A stretch of 9,550 nucleotides of DNA from Solirubrobacteraceae bacterium (GCA_030038955.1 JASHQV010000156.1:1-9550); one strand, 5' to 3'. Numbered from the stretch's first letter, positions 1 through 8,187 are shown. Notes: generated by a model not told the origin, from the letters alone. Made by a program: numbers and translations.

Positions 1-274
1 CTGTCTCCCCGGCGATCGTGACCTGCGTCAGCACGACCACTCGCTCATCGTCTGAGAACCAGTGCTGCGTCTCGATCGTGAAGCCCTTCTCGGCCAGCCT
101 GGCCCAGAGCTGGCCCACCTCCTGCTTGCCGTGGTAGACGCCGCTGACCGCGCTGTTGCCGGGCGAGATCCACTCGATGTCGTCGTCCAGGTCGCGCATC
201 GCTGCCGCCGCGTCCCCTCGGGAGAAAGCCGCGTAGGCCGCCTTCGTGTTCTCCAGATTCTGCTCGCCTGCCAT
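1..274 (-). CDS. SnoaL/NTF2-like domain protein, N-terminal part (C-terminus outside window)
   Basis: An open frame of 91 codons starts at ATG 274-272 and runs off the left edge without a stop. The start has a good purine-rich ribosome site (GAGGGG) about 6 nt upstream. The protein begins MAGEQNLENTKAAYAAFSRG. It then has a run of acidic residues before IEWISPGN (about residues 34-41) and YHGKQEVGQLWARLAEKGF (about 47-65). This order, a helix with an 'AAYAAFSRGD' turn followed by 'D-IEW' and 'Y-G-K-V', is typical of SnoaL-like/DUF4440-type polyketide-cyclase-fold proteins, small alpha+beta barrels of about 130 aa. Family members include enzymes and ligand-binding proteins of unknown role, so no substrate can be named. 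It is divergent from lepA, with about 92 bp between the two starts. Family call fairly safe, function unknown. Confidence 0.75.
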   Translation of the reverse strand, partial: MAGEQNLENTKAAYAAFSRGDAAAAMRDLDDDIEWISPGNSAVSGVYHGKQEVGQLWARLAEKGFTIETQHWFSDDERVVVLTQVTIAGET

Positions 275-366
275 GCCATCCCCTCTCGTCTCGTCGGACG
301 GCCCCTCCCGGTCGTCGGCCGAGCCTACCGTCTGGACGACGGTCGCGGCAACGGAACTACGCTTCA

Positions 367-2170
<1,804 letters not shown>

Positions 2171-2181
<11 letters not shown>

Positions 2182-3865
2182 ACTGCAGGGCAGTGCTCGC
2201 CAGCAGCGAACCGAGTGGATCGGTCTGGTAGGCCTGCGTCGTGTACACGGTGTTCTTGCTCAGTGTCACAGGACCGGCAGACCAAGTGTAGTTAGAGCCG
2301 TGCTCGCCGCCGGACGGGGTCACGGTGAGTGAACCGGACGCGTTGGCGCTCGTACACGCGCTGACCGAACCGAGGCAATAGTAGACGGTCACGGCATCGT
2401 TATCGCTCGCGGTACCGTTGAACGTCACCTTGATCGTGCCTTCAGCTTGTATCGTGGGACTCGACTCGGCCAAGACATTGCTGTCGGTGCTGACGGTTTG
2501 CGTCAGCGTGCTGGACGTGGAGCTCGCGTGGCTGGCATCGCCGCTGTAGGAGGCGGTGATCGCGTGGGAGCCGGCGGTCGTGTAGGTGACGGTGCAGGTG
2601 GCGACGCCGCTGCTGCTCAGCGTGACGGCTCCGGCCGTGCCGCAGCTGGCGATCGTGGTGCCGCCGTCTTTGAAGGTGACGGTGCCGCTCGGAGTCGATC
2701 CACTGCCCGTGACCGTCGCCGTGTAAGTTACCGGCGCGCCAGTGGCGACCGGATCGTAATTCGAGGCGAGCGCCGTCGTACTGGCGCTCGCGATTGTCTC
2801 GCTCAGGGTGTTGCCAGCCGCTGTGCCGTAGTCGGTGTTGCCGCTGTATGGAGCAGTGATGGAGTGTGATCCTGTGGTCGTGTAGGTGATGGTGCAGGTG
2901 GCGACGCCGCTGCTGCTCAGCGTGACGGTCCCCGCGGCGCCGCAGCTGGAGATCGGAGTGCCACCGTCTTTGAAAGTGACGCTGCCCGTCGGAGTGCCAG
3001 CGGCGCCGGTGACGGTTGCCGTGTAGGTCACCGCTGTATGAGTGGGAGCGGGGTTCTGAGACGACGTCACGATATCGGTCGCTGTTAGCAATGTAATCGT
3101 CTCGCTGAGGGTGTTGCTCGCGGCCGAGCTGTAGCTGGCACTGCCTCCGTAGGGCGCCGTGATCGAACTTGATCCAGCGGTCGTGTAGGTCACGCTACAT
3201 GTGGCGACGCCGCTGCTGTTCAGCGTGACCGCGCCATCCGAGCCACAGCTCGCGATTGGAGTGCCGCCATCCTCGAAGGTGACGCTCCCCGTTGGCGTCC
3301 CCGCCGCGCCCGTGACCGTCGCAGTGTAGGTGACCGGCGTCCCGATCGTGGCGGGATTCGCGGAGCTCGTGACGACGTCGGTCGCGACGCCAGTCGTGAT
3401 GACCGCGCTCGCTGCGCTGGCGCCGCCGGTCCAGTCGTTCAGCACCGGCGTGATCTCGTAGTACCAGCTGCCGGGGGGAACCGCGCTCTCGGTGCAGCTC
3501 AGCGTCGTGCCCGCGCCGCTCACCGTCTGGCCGCACGACGAGCCCGGGACGATCGCGGTGCCTCCCGAGCTGGCGTAGCGCCTGATCAGGTAGCCGCCCC
3601 CCGAGTAGCTCCCGAGCGACGCGCCGCTGACCGTGTTCTGCGTCCAGCTGACGGTGACGGCGTTGCCGGAGGCGCTGACGCTTGGCGTGTTCGCCTGAGG
3701 CAGCGTCGCTGCCGTGACAGTGCTGCTGCCGCCGGCCGCCGAGGAGGCGGTGAAGTAGGCGGCGGCGACGCCCGCATCGATCAGGATCAGCGACGTGGTC
3801 AAGGCGATCACGGTCGCACCGGTCCGCCAGCGATCGGAGATCAGCGACCACTTTGACATGCCCAT
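2171..3865 (-). CDS. Exported protein with FnIII-like domain and three tandem Ig-like repeats
   Basis: Product 564 aa. Residues 1-45 hold a hydrophobic segment (about 17-36) followed by AAYFTASS, resembling a SipW-type signal peptide. Residues about 58-158 look like a fibronectin type III-like domain (VSWTQN, GGYLIRRY, WYYEITPV). Three bacterial Ig-like repeats of 100-101 aa follow (about 161-258, 261-358, 362-459), each with VTYTATVTG, G(S/T)VTF(E/K)DGGT and a Cys pair (207/223, 308/324, 408/424) likely to form a disulfide. The C-terminal 105 aa carries a further Cys pair (497/504) and no recognised anchor: no LPXTG, no terminal TM. The start ATG 3865 has GGAG about 11 nt upstream; ATG 3859 is an alternative. 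It is the third gene of a tight operon, 2 bp after the preceding stop, and its own stop lies inside the lepA end. Likely role: cell-surface stalk or adhesin-like protein. The ligand is unknown. Confidence 0.85.
2489..3385 (-). repeat. Three tandem Ig-like coding repeats, period 300-303 bp
   Basis: Units lie at about 3385-3092, 3085-2792 and 2782-2489 on the minus strand. At DNA level the block GCGACGCCGCTGCTG with flanking GTGTAGGT and CAGCGTGAC recurs near 2580, 2880 and 3182, giving spacings of 300 and about 303 bp. Units two and three are the most alike (for example SSSGVATCT and VTFKDGG in both), while unit one is more diverged. This suggests a recent duplication of units two and three, or homogenisation between them. 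Confidence 0.85.
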
Positions 3866-3867
3866 CG

Positions 3868-4332
3868 CTAACTCGTCTCCAGGTAGACGGTGAAGCTCTG
3901 GCCCTGGCAGCTGCTGGCGGCACCGGTGCCCATCGTGACCGAGTCGGTCAGGTCGACCGAGAGGCTGCTGTCGGCGCCGATCGTCCAGCCATCACCGCCG
4001 TTGGTCTGGGTGGAGAAGCTGAGCTGGCAGCCGGCGGCGTTCGCCGAGAAGCCGCTGCTGCCCTCGGAGCTGTCCAGCGCGATCGAGTTGACGTGCACAG
4101 GGCCAGCGTTGCCATTGTGGACGACCACGTTCACGTCTCCGCTGGCGGTTCCGGTGGGGAGCAGCCCCTGGGTGGCAGTGGCGCTCGTGATCGTCAGCTG
4201 ACCGAGCGTGATGTCGGTCGAGCCAGTACTCGCGCCGGCACCCTGGGACGACAGGTAGGCACCAGCTCCGCCGGCCACGGCGAGCGCCGTCAGCAGCAGC
4301 AGGGCAAGCACGACCGAACGGCGTCTACGCAT
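3868..4332 (-). CDS. Small exported beta-rich protein with SipW-type signal (154 aa)
   Basis: The frame is open further upstream, but ATG 4332 is the likely start. It lies 1 bp after the preceding gene's stop, has GGGTGG about 7 nt upstream, and begins a textbook export signal: MRRRR, a hydrophobic core (7-24) and AYLSSQGAGAST. The mature part of about 125 aa is rich in Ser/Thr/Gly/Val with alternating hydrophobic residues (DITLGQLTITS, GDVNVVVHNG, SLSVDLTDSV), as in a beta-sandwich. It has exactly two Cys (102, 142) and ends on a strand-like FTVYLETS. Length, signal and Cys spacing match the 5359-5823 gene, so the two look like paralogues. TasA/camelysin-like fibre subunits have this general architecture, but I cannot show homology. 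No known enzymatic motif. Middle gene of a three-gene operon. Confidence 0.82.
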   Translation of the reverse strand: MRRRRSVVLALLLLTALAVAGGAGAYLSSQGAGASTGSTDITLGQLTITSATATQGLLPTGTASGDVNVVVHNGNAGPVHVNSIALDSSEGSSGFSANAAGCQLSFSTQTNGGDGWTIGADSSLSVDLTDSVTMGTGAASSCQGQSFTVYLETS

Positions 4333-4333
4333 C

Positions 4334-5167
4334 TCAGTACCACCCGCGGGCCGCGTATGAGAAGTGCAGAACCGCGCCCAGGCACCCGACCTGATTCCAG
4401 CTCTGGTCAAGCCACGTGACGATCGGCTGACGCCCGCCTCCGACGGCGGCGAGCCGCCTGGTGGAGTCGGGGGGAACCTTCACCGCGTAGCGCGGCGGAA
4501 GGTTGACGATGCGGAAGTTGGGGCTGTCCGGGCCCGACTGGCTACAGGCGCCCTGGGCGCCGGCCCGAGGGCTGACGGAGGCGAGCTTGACGCGAATGTC
4601 CGTCACCGTCATCGCGGTCGTCTCGGGATTTGTGACCGATAGGTCCAGCGCTCGCGTCTGGCTGCGGCCCAAGCCCAGCGGCGAGCTGAGATGGCCGGAG
4701 ATCGTGAAACGCGCCGCCGGCGGCACCTTCAGCGTGAACACCGCACGCGCCCGCAGCACATGCCTGCGGCCGCGGCCGAGCGTCCGGCCGTGCACGACCA
4801 GTCTGTAGCTGCCGGGTGCCGTGGCGGGTCTGACGACCACCGTCAGGAGCACGGAGGCGGCGGACGTGCGTAGCGTCGCGTGCCCACCAAGGCTCGCGCT
4901 GACACCGCGGGGCAGGCCTCGAACGGGGCCGATCACGACCTTCCCGGACCACTTCCGTCGCAGGATCGAGATTACGTCGGTCGGATTTGCTGCACCGGCG
5001 ATGCCGGAGACCATCGGCTGGCGCATCGACAGCGCAAACGCCGGATCGACGCTGCCAGCGCTCGTGTAAGCGACCACCAGGCCGATCAGCACGAGAAGCC
5101 CGACCACGCCGCCGATCGTGCGACCGCGGGGTCGCATCAGCGCGCTGTATGAGGAGAGAGAGGTCAC
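4334..5167 (-). CDS. Single-pass membrane protein with extracellular beta-rich domains, first gene of surface operon
   Basis: From GTG 5167 the product is 277 aa. From ATG 5137 it is 267 aa, beginning MRPRGRTIGG. Neither start has a clear ribosome site, so the start is open; the ATG places the basic residues directly before the membrane segment (about 18-34: VGLLVLIGLVVAY, then TSAGS). The rest has no further TM. Residues about 60-148 resemble an Ig-like fold (VISILRRKWSG, SASVLLTVVVRPATAPGSYRLVVHG). Residues about 150-277 form a second beta-rich domain with Cys 208 and 262. The VVAYTSAG step resembles the AY step in the neighbouring signal peptides but is less typical, so this may be a membrane anchor rather than a cleaved protein. 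Its stop is followed after 1 bp by the next ATG, so translation is probably coupled. Family not recognised. Confidence 0.78.
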   Translation of the reverse strand: MTSLSSYSALMRPRGRTIGGVVGLLVLIGLVVAYTSAGSVDPAFALSMRQPMVSGIAGAANPTDVISILRRKWSGKVVIGPVRGLPRGVSASLGGHATLRTSAASVLLTVVVRPATAPGSYRLVVHGRTLGRGRRHVLRARAVFTLKVPPAARFTISGHLSSPLGLGRSQTRALDLSVTNPETTAMTVTDIRVKLASVSPRAGAQGACSQSGPDSPNFRIVNLPPRYAVKVPPDSTRRLAAVGGGRQPIVTWLDQSWNQVGCLGAVLHFSYAARGWY

Positions 5168-5189
5168 TGGTAGGAGGTACAGGTCACTG
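5161..5189. repeat. Direct repeat AGGTCACTG, 20 bp apart, at the 5' end of the surface operon
   Basis: AGGTCACTG occurs at 5161-5169 and 5181-5189, a spacing of 20 bp (about two helical turns). The right edge of the first copy contains the GTG 5167 start candidate. It may be a regulator site near the promoter of the 4334-5167 gene or a chance short duplication. If it is an operator, ATG 5137 becomes the likelier start. Confidence 0.35.
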
Positions 5190-5308
5190 AGGTGAGTAAC
5201 CGAACGATCAGAAGAGGTTCACCTGGATTCGACGCGGTCAGGAGTGCGACCAGAGCCGACGGCTGGTGTGCTCGGCAGAGCTGCGCGAAGTCAGCCCCCG
5301 TGGCGGTT

Positions 5309-5350
5309 GGTGGGGGGGCGGCGGCTGGAACAGCCGCCGCCCCCCCCACC
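5309..5350 (-). terminator. Very strong GC hairpin after the 5359-5823 gene
   Basis: Left arm 5309-5327 (GGT, seven G, CGGCGGCTG), loop GAA 5328-5330, right arm 5331-5350 (CAGCCGCCG, eight C, ACC). The arms pair over 19 bp with one unpaired C. It begins 8 bp past the stop of the 154-aa gene on the minus strand. There is no T-run after the stem, so it is an intrinsic-like terminator of the tract-less type seen in high-GC bacteria, or a 3' mRNA-stabilising structure that separates expression of this gene from the operon downstream. Confidence 0.75.
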
Positions 5351-5358
5351 CTGTGCGG

Positions 5359-5823
5359 TCAGTTGGAGGACGCCGTATAGGTCGCCGTGCCGGTACCGAT
5401 GCACCCGTTCTGGGCTTGCGAGAGGTTCGTGAACGTCACGCTCACGGTCCCTACCAGATGGGGTGTCCCGTCCGCGGGGATCTCCTGCGAGGTCACCGAT
5501 GGCGTTCCCGCGACGAACGACCCTGCGGGACACGTGGTGGGGTTGGTCGAGCTGACCGAGAACGAGGTCAGCCCGCTGAACTCCTCCACGCTGTTCCCAT
5601 TGTTGGTCGCGTAGATGTCGACGGTGTTGGTCTGCGGCAGCGCGGTGAAGTCCGGCTGCGAGAACGTGAGCACCAGGTTGGCGCTGGATGCGGTCACGTT
5701 GCCCGTGCCGGAGCCACTGCCGGTTGAGCTCAGATATGCAACCGCCGCTCCGGCGAACGCCAGCACGGCGATCGCGGAGAGCGCAACGAGTGCACGCCTG
5801 CGAGACTTGAAGATACGACGCAT
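5359..5823 (-). CDS. Small exported beta-rich protein with SipW-type signal (154 aa), lead gene of the block
   Basis: ATG 5823, product 154 aa. The N-terminus is MRRIFKSRRR, a hydrophobic core (11-29), then AYLSSTGSGSGTGN, matching the AY-(L/F)-small-residue pattern of SipW-dependent signal peptides. The mature part has strands such as NLVLTFSQPDF, NTVDIYATNN, VGTVSVTFTNL and a final GTATYTASS. Two Cys (98, 141) are placed almost as in the 3868-4332 protein (102, 142); both proteins are 154 aa. It stands alone: a 306-bp upstream gap full of inverted and direct repeats, and a strong hairpin directly after the stop. A G-rich ribosome site (GGGGGA) about 8-10 nt upstream lies inside a small inverted repeat. 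Probably a secreted structural subunit that can be expressed separately from, and perhaps more strongly than, the downstream operon. The structural role is inference. Confidence 0.84.
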   Translation of the reverse strand: MRRIFKSRRRALVALSAIAVLAFAGAAVAYLSSTGSGSGTGNVTASSANLVLTFSQPDFTALPQTNTVDIYATNNGNSVEEFSGLTSFSVSSTNPTTCPAGSFVAGTPSVTSQEIPADGTPHLVGTVSVTFTNLSQAQNGCIGTGTATYTASSN

Positions 5824-5829
5824 TGAGAG

Positions 5830-5913
5830 AAATCCCCCGGATTTGTTCGTTGCCTGAAGCCGTTGGCTTCAGCGATTTGACTGCTCCGCCCGATCGCGGA
5901 AGCTCACGCTTTC
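5830..5913 (-). promoter_or_regulatory. Structured mRNA leader of the 5359-5823 gene, four consecutive hairpins
   Basis: Reading toward the gene, four inverted repeats follow one another. 5913-5899 has GAAAGC/GCTTC with GNRA-type loop GTGA and one bulge. 5899-5886 is CCGC/GCGG. 5872-5854 is CTGAAGCC/GGCTTCAG, a perfect 8 bp with loop AAC. 5844-5830 is AAATCC/GGATTT, a perfect 6 bp with loop GGG. The last holds the probable Shine-Dalgarno sequence, so folding could block initiation. Just upstream is the dyad CTGTG-T-CACAG (5917-5927). I do not see the conserved core of a known riboswitch class, including c-di-GMP-I. Candidate cis-regulatory RNA, class unassigned. Confidence 0.45.
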
Positions 5914-5983
5914 GATCTGTGTCACAGGCCGAAGTGCGTGCGATCAAGGTATCGACGCACCGGGGGTCGGCGCGAGCGATCAA

Positions 5984-6048
5984 CGTCTAGTTGAGCGAGG
6001 CGGATCGTCTAGGTGCCGGGTGACGACCGTCTAGTGGTTACCTAGACG
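5984..6048. promoter_or_regulatory. Operator-like array: three CGTCTAG direct repeats at 22-bp spacing plus one inverted copy
   Basis: CGTCTAG lies at 5984-5990, 6006-6012 and 6028-6034, exactly 22 bp apart, and inverted (CTAGACG) at 6042-6048. The second and the inverted copy share ten bases, TCGTCTAGGT. The third and fourth form a dyad with a 7-bp centre. Two-turn spacing places all direct copies on one helix face, as for a cooperatively binding regulator. The array is about 160-225 bp upstream of the 5823 start, so it probably controls the surface-protein block. The regulator is not in the window. Confidence 0.6.
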
Positions 6049-6078
6049 ACAGTACAGGTCGGCGTCGCGAGCACGACA

Positions 6079-6126
6079 CTTACCGTACTCAGCACGGACG
6101 GTGCTTACCGTATTCAGTACGGATCG
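6079..6126. repeat. Two tandem near-palindromic repeats, 25-bp period
   Basis: CTTACCGTACTCAGCACGGA at 6079-6098 and CTTACCGTATTCAGTACGGA at 6104-6123 match at 18 of 20 positions. The copy at 6104 contains a perfect dyad CCGTA-TTCAG-TACGG; the other keeps CCGT/ACGG. They lie 3 bp past the DUF1707 gene's stop and about 255-305 bp upstream of the 5823 start. They could be a second operator for the surface block or a weak terminator for the DUF1707 gene. A 10-bp palindrome CGTGATCACG (6125-6134) overlaps that stop codon. Confidence 0.45.
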
Positions 6127-6129
6127 TGA

Positions 6130-6579
6130 TCACGGCAGCGAGTACGGGCGGTGGCCACGCCGGCCGTGGTAAGCATGGTGGTGGCTGCGTACGTCGCCGC
6201 CATACCACATGCCGTGCCGGGCGAACACGATCACCGCCAGCAGTATCCAGGCGCCCGAGAAGGCGAACAGCCCGGCCATCACCACGGCCGCGACGACGAG
6301 CAGCACGATCGTCATCGCAACCAGCACGGCCACGGCCGCGACCGGATGTGCGCTTGCCACCCTCGCGGTTCGCGAGCGGGGGCGGGTGGTCGCGGCGGCG
6401 CTAGGCAAGTCGGCGACCAGCGCATCGAGCTCACCGTAGGTACGGGCGCTGAGCGCGCGGCCCAGTCGCTCCTCGAGCTCGTGCGCAAAGATCCGACCCT
6501 CCACCGCGGCCTGCCGCAGCTGCTCGGCGACGCGATCGCGATCGGCGTCGGCGGCCAGGATGGAGGAGCGTCTCGCCAT
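6130..6579 (-). CDS. DUF1707 two-TM membrane protein
   Basis: Product 149 aa from ATG 6579, with GAGGGG just upstream. Residues about 5-59 match the DUF1707 (SHOCT-like) pattern: ASDADR-like ILAADADRDRVAEQLRQA, EGRIFAHELEERLGRALSART and ELDALVADLPS. A basic linker (about 65-75) leads to a hydrophobic hairpin (about 79-120, two TM segments with little loop). The tail is rich in His, Arg and Tyr (HHHAYHGRRGHRPY). DUF1707 proteins are common and often multi-copy in actinobacteria; their biochemical role is not established. It is the only gene between the prx terminator and the surface-block control region and is on the same strand, but a 306-bp gap argues against co-transcription. The His-rich tail could bind metal, which is speculation. 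Confidence 0.85.
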   Translation of the reverse strand: MARRSSILAADADRDRVAEQLRQAAVEGRIFAHELEERLGRALSARTYGELDALVADLPSAAATTRPRSRTARVASAHPVAAVAVLVAMTIVLLVVAAVVMAGLFAFSGAWILLAVIVFARHGMWYGGDVRSHHHAYHGRRGHRPYSLP

Positions 6580-6651
6580 GCCCCTCAGGGTACCGCGTGG
6601 GTACGGCGCCCTGGCAAGCGTGGGAGCGAAGCGGATGCAGGTCCCGAAGGG

Positions 6652-6684
6652 CGGGGCGGGCGAGCTGGTCAGCCGCCCGCCCCG
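6652..6684 (-). terminator. GC-rich hairpin terminator of the peroxiredoxin gene
   Basis: CGGGGCGGGCG (6652-6662) pairs with CGCCCGCCCCG (6674-6684), 11 bp. The pairing is extended inside by GCT/AGC around loop GGTC, with one bulged A. It starts about 25 bp after the prx stop on the minus strand. No T-run follows. Confidence 0.7.
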
Positions 6685-6708
6685 GCAGGCGCTTGTGAGT
6701 GCCGGCGG

Positions 6709-7374
6709 CTACCTGACCCCGGAGGGGTCTGGCACGATCCGGATGTAGGGCTTGGGCCGCTCGAACTCGCCGAACAGCTCGCGCGCCTCGTCGTCCGGCA
6801 CGGCGCCCGTGACGATCACCTTCTCGCCCTGCTTCCACTGAGCGGGCGTGGCGACGCGGTGCTTGGCGGTGAGCTGCAGGCTGTCGATCACGCGCAGCAC
6901 CTCGTCGAAGTTGCGCCCCGTCGTCATCGGGTAGACGAGGATCAGCTTGATCTTCTTGTCAGGGCCGATCACGAACACGTTGCGGACCGTCTGGTTGTCG
7001 GCCGGCGTGCGCGTGACGGCGTCGCCGCTGGTGCTCGCCGGCAGCATCTCGTACAGCTTCGCGACGTTGAAATCGGTGTCGGCGATGATCGGGTAGTCGA
7101 CGGTCGTGCCCTGCACGTCCTCGATGTCCTTGATCCAGTCGCTGTGCTTGTCGGTCGGGTCGACCGACAGGCCGAGGATCTTCACGCCACGGCGCTCGAA
7201 CTCCGGCTGGATGCTCGCCATGTAGCCGAGCTCCGTCGTGCAGACCGGGGTGAAGTCCTTCGGATGCGAGAACAGCACCGCCCACGAGTCGCCGATCCAG
7301 TCGTGGAAGCTGATCGGTCCCTGGGTGGTCTCGGCCTGGAAGTCGGGCGCGGTGTCCCCGATAGAAATGCTCAT
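6709..7374 (-). CDS. 1-Cys peroxiredoxin (Prx6/AhpC-TSA family)
   Basis: Thiol peroxidase that reduces H2O2, alkyl hydroperoxides and peroxynitrite in the cytoplasm. Product 221 aa, the normal Prx6-group length. The active-site motif is HPKDFTPVCTTE with peroxidatic Cys45 and Thr42, and the supporting Arg is in TVRNVFVIGP (Arg131). There is no other Cys in the protein, so there is no resolving Cys and recycling must use an external thiol. The long C-terminal arm (KHRVATPAQWKQGEKVIV, ERPKPYIRIVPDPS) is the Prx6-type dimerisation tail. ATG 7374 has an excellent ribosome site, AAGGAG, 8-9 nt upstream. The gene is monocistronic: a hairpin follows it, and upstream is the divergent dehydratase pair. 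A possible -10 TAGATT lies at 7414-7409 (minus), without a good -35. Confidence 0.95.
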   Translation of the reverse strand: MSISIGDTAPDFQAETTQGPISFHDWIGDSWAVLFSHPKDFTPVCTTELGYMASIQPEFERRGVKILGLSVDPTDKHSDWIKDIEDVQGTTVDYPIIADTDFNVAKLYEMLPASTSGDAVTRTPADNQTVRNVFVIGPDKKIKLILVYPMTTGRNFDEVLRVIDSLQLTAKHRVATPAQWKQGEKVIVTGAVPDDEARELFGEFERPKPYIRIVPDPSGVR

Positions 7375-7737
7375 AAGTCAATCTCCTTTCGCATGTTTCG
7401 CTCCCTCAAATCTACTCCACCCGTGCGCAGCCAGGGGATCTTTGCCCGTGCGACGATCGTCGCGGTGGATCTCGGCCGCTGGGGACATGCTTGCGTGGTG
7501 GCGGGCGCGTCCGGGGGGGATCGGGTCGGCGAGCAGCTTGGGGCGACCAGCTTGGGCGCTGTTCGCCGACCGCTTCGCCACCAGTGACGTGCTCGTCAGC
7601 GCGGTCGTGCCGGGCGCGATCGAGGGGGAGATGTGGCTCGCCGTTCCGCCGCTCGTAGCAGGCGGCGAACCGCCTCGGCGCTGCCTGTGCGGTCGACCGC
7701 GGCTCGGCCCCGACGATCTTCTGAGAGACTGCCGCCC
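7375..7737. other. Intergenic region between prx (-) and the dehydratase pair (+)
   Basis: This stretch of 363 bp separates two divergent transcription units and must hold both promoters. I find no RNA gene. A plus-strand frame starting at ATG 7487 is open across it and into the dehydratase gene, but it has no ribosome site and no recognisable domain. A short inverted repeat GGCGG-CGAA-CCGCC lies at 7661-7674, in the likely leader of the dehydratase transcript. Confidence 0.5.
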
Positions 7738-8187
7738 GTGCCGCTGCCCACCGACAGGATCGGCAAGACCTACGCCGCGGTCGGCTACGCGGTCGGCCGC
7801 GAGAAGATCCGCGAGTACGCCTCCGCGGTAGGGGAGACGAACCCGCTGCACCACGACCTCGAGGCCGCCCGGCGTGCGGGCTACGCGGACCTTCTGGCGC
7901 CGCCGATGTTCGCGGTCGTGTACGCCGGGAAGATGCTCGGGCCGGTGCTGTTCGACCCGGAGCTGGAGATCGACTTCGCGATGCTGGTGCACGGCGCCCA
8001 GCGGTTCCGCTGGAGCGGGGTGGTGGTGGCGGGCGACGAGATCAGCACGACCGCCGAGGTCACCGACATCCACCAGCGCGGCGAGCTCGGCGTCTACGCG
8101 TTCGAGACGACGTCGCTCAACCAGCGCGGCGCGACCGTCTGCGTCGGCACCTGGACGAACATCGTCAGGGGGGTCGCGGAGGCATGA
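7738..8187 (+). CDS. MaoC-like dehydratase, HadA-type subunit (FAS1-like N-terminal hotdog domain)
   Basis: In mycobacteria the HadA subunit pairs with HadB to dehydrate 3-hydroxyacyl-ACP in type II fatty acid elongation. The start chosen is GTG 7738, giving 149 aa beginning MPLPTDRIGKTYAAVGYAVG, which matches where such proteins normally begin. An earlier in-frame start (7633) would add about 35 Arg/Ser-rich residues without family resemblance. GAGAG lies about 10 nt upstream. Diagnostic parts: REKIREYASAVGETNPLHHD (21-40), APPMFAVVY (54-62), FAMLVHGAQRFRWSGVVVAGD (80-100) and a final strand GTWTNIVRG. HadA-type subunits lack the full catalytic Asp-His motif and shape the acyl tunnel. The stop overlaps the next start (ATGA), so the two subunits are translationally coupled. 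Confidence 0.85.
   Translation: MPLPTDRIGKTYAAVGYAVGREKIREYASAVGETNPLHHDLEAARRAGYADLLAPPMFAVVYAGKMLGPVLFDPELEIDFAMLVHGAQRFRWSGVVVAGDEISTTAEVTDIHQRGELGVYAFETTSLNQRGATVCVGTWTNIVRGVAEA

Noticed and set aside
5164..5349. 61-aa minus-strand frame between the two surface transcription units
   Set aside because: It reads straight through the strong GC hairpin, giving Ala/Pro runs, and has no start signal or similarity.
5854..5960. c-di-GMP-I riboswitch in front of the surface-protein gene
   Set aside because: The biology would fit, but I cannot find the conserved core (GACGCAAAGCC-like segment and matching 3' strand); left as an unassigned structured leader.
5824..6129. CRISPR-like array because of the regular 22-bp repeats
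   Set aside because: Only 7-10 bp are repeated, there are too few units, one copy is inverted and there are no cas genes; it fits an operator better.
6151..7587. Long plus-strand open frame opposite DUF1707 and peroxiredoxin genes
   Set aside because: It is antisense to two well-recognised genes, has no domain resemblance and a composition expected from GC-rich shadow frames.
7487..7831. Plus-strand frame from ATG 7487 with several Cys residues, upstream of the dehydratase pair
   Set aside because: No ribosome site, no recognisable zinc-ribbon (such as ribosomal protein L33) and it runs about 90 bp into the true dehydratase gene in another frame. Could be reconsidered if conserved in relatives.
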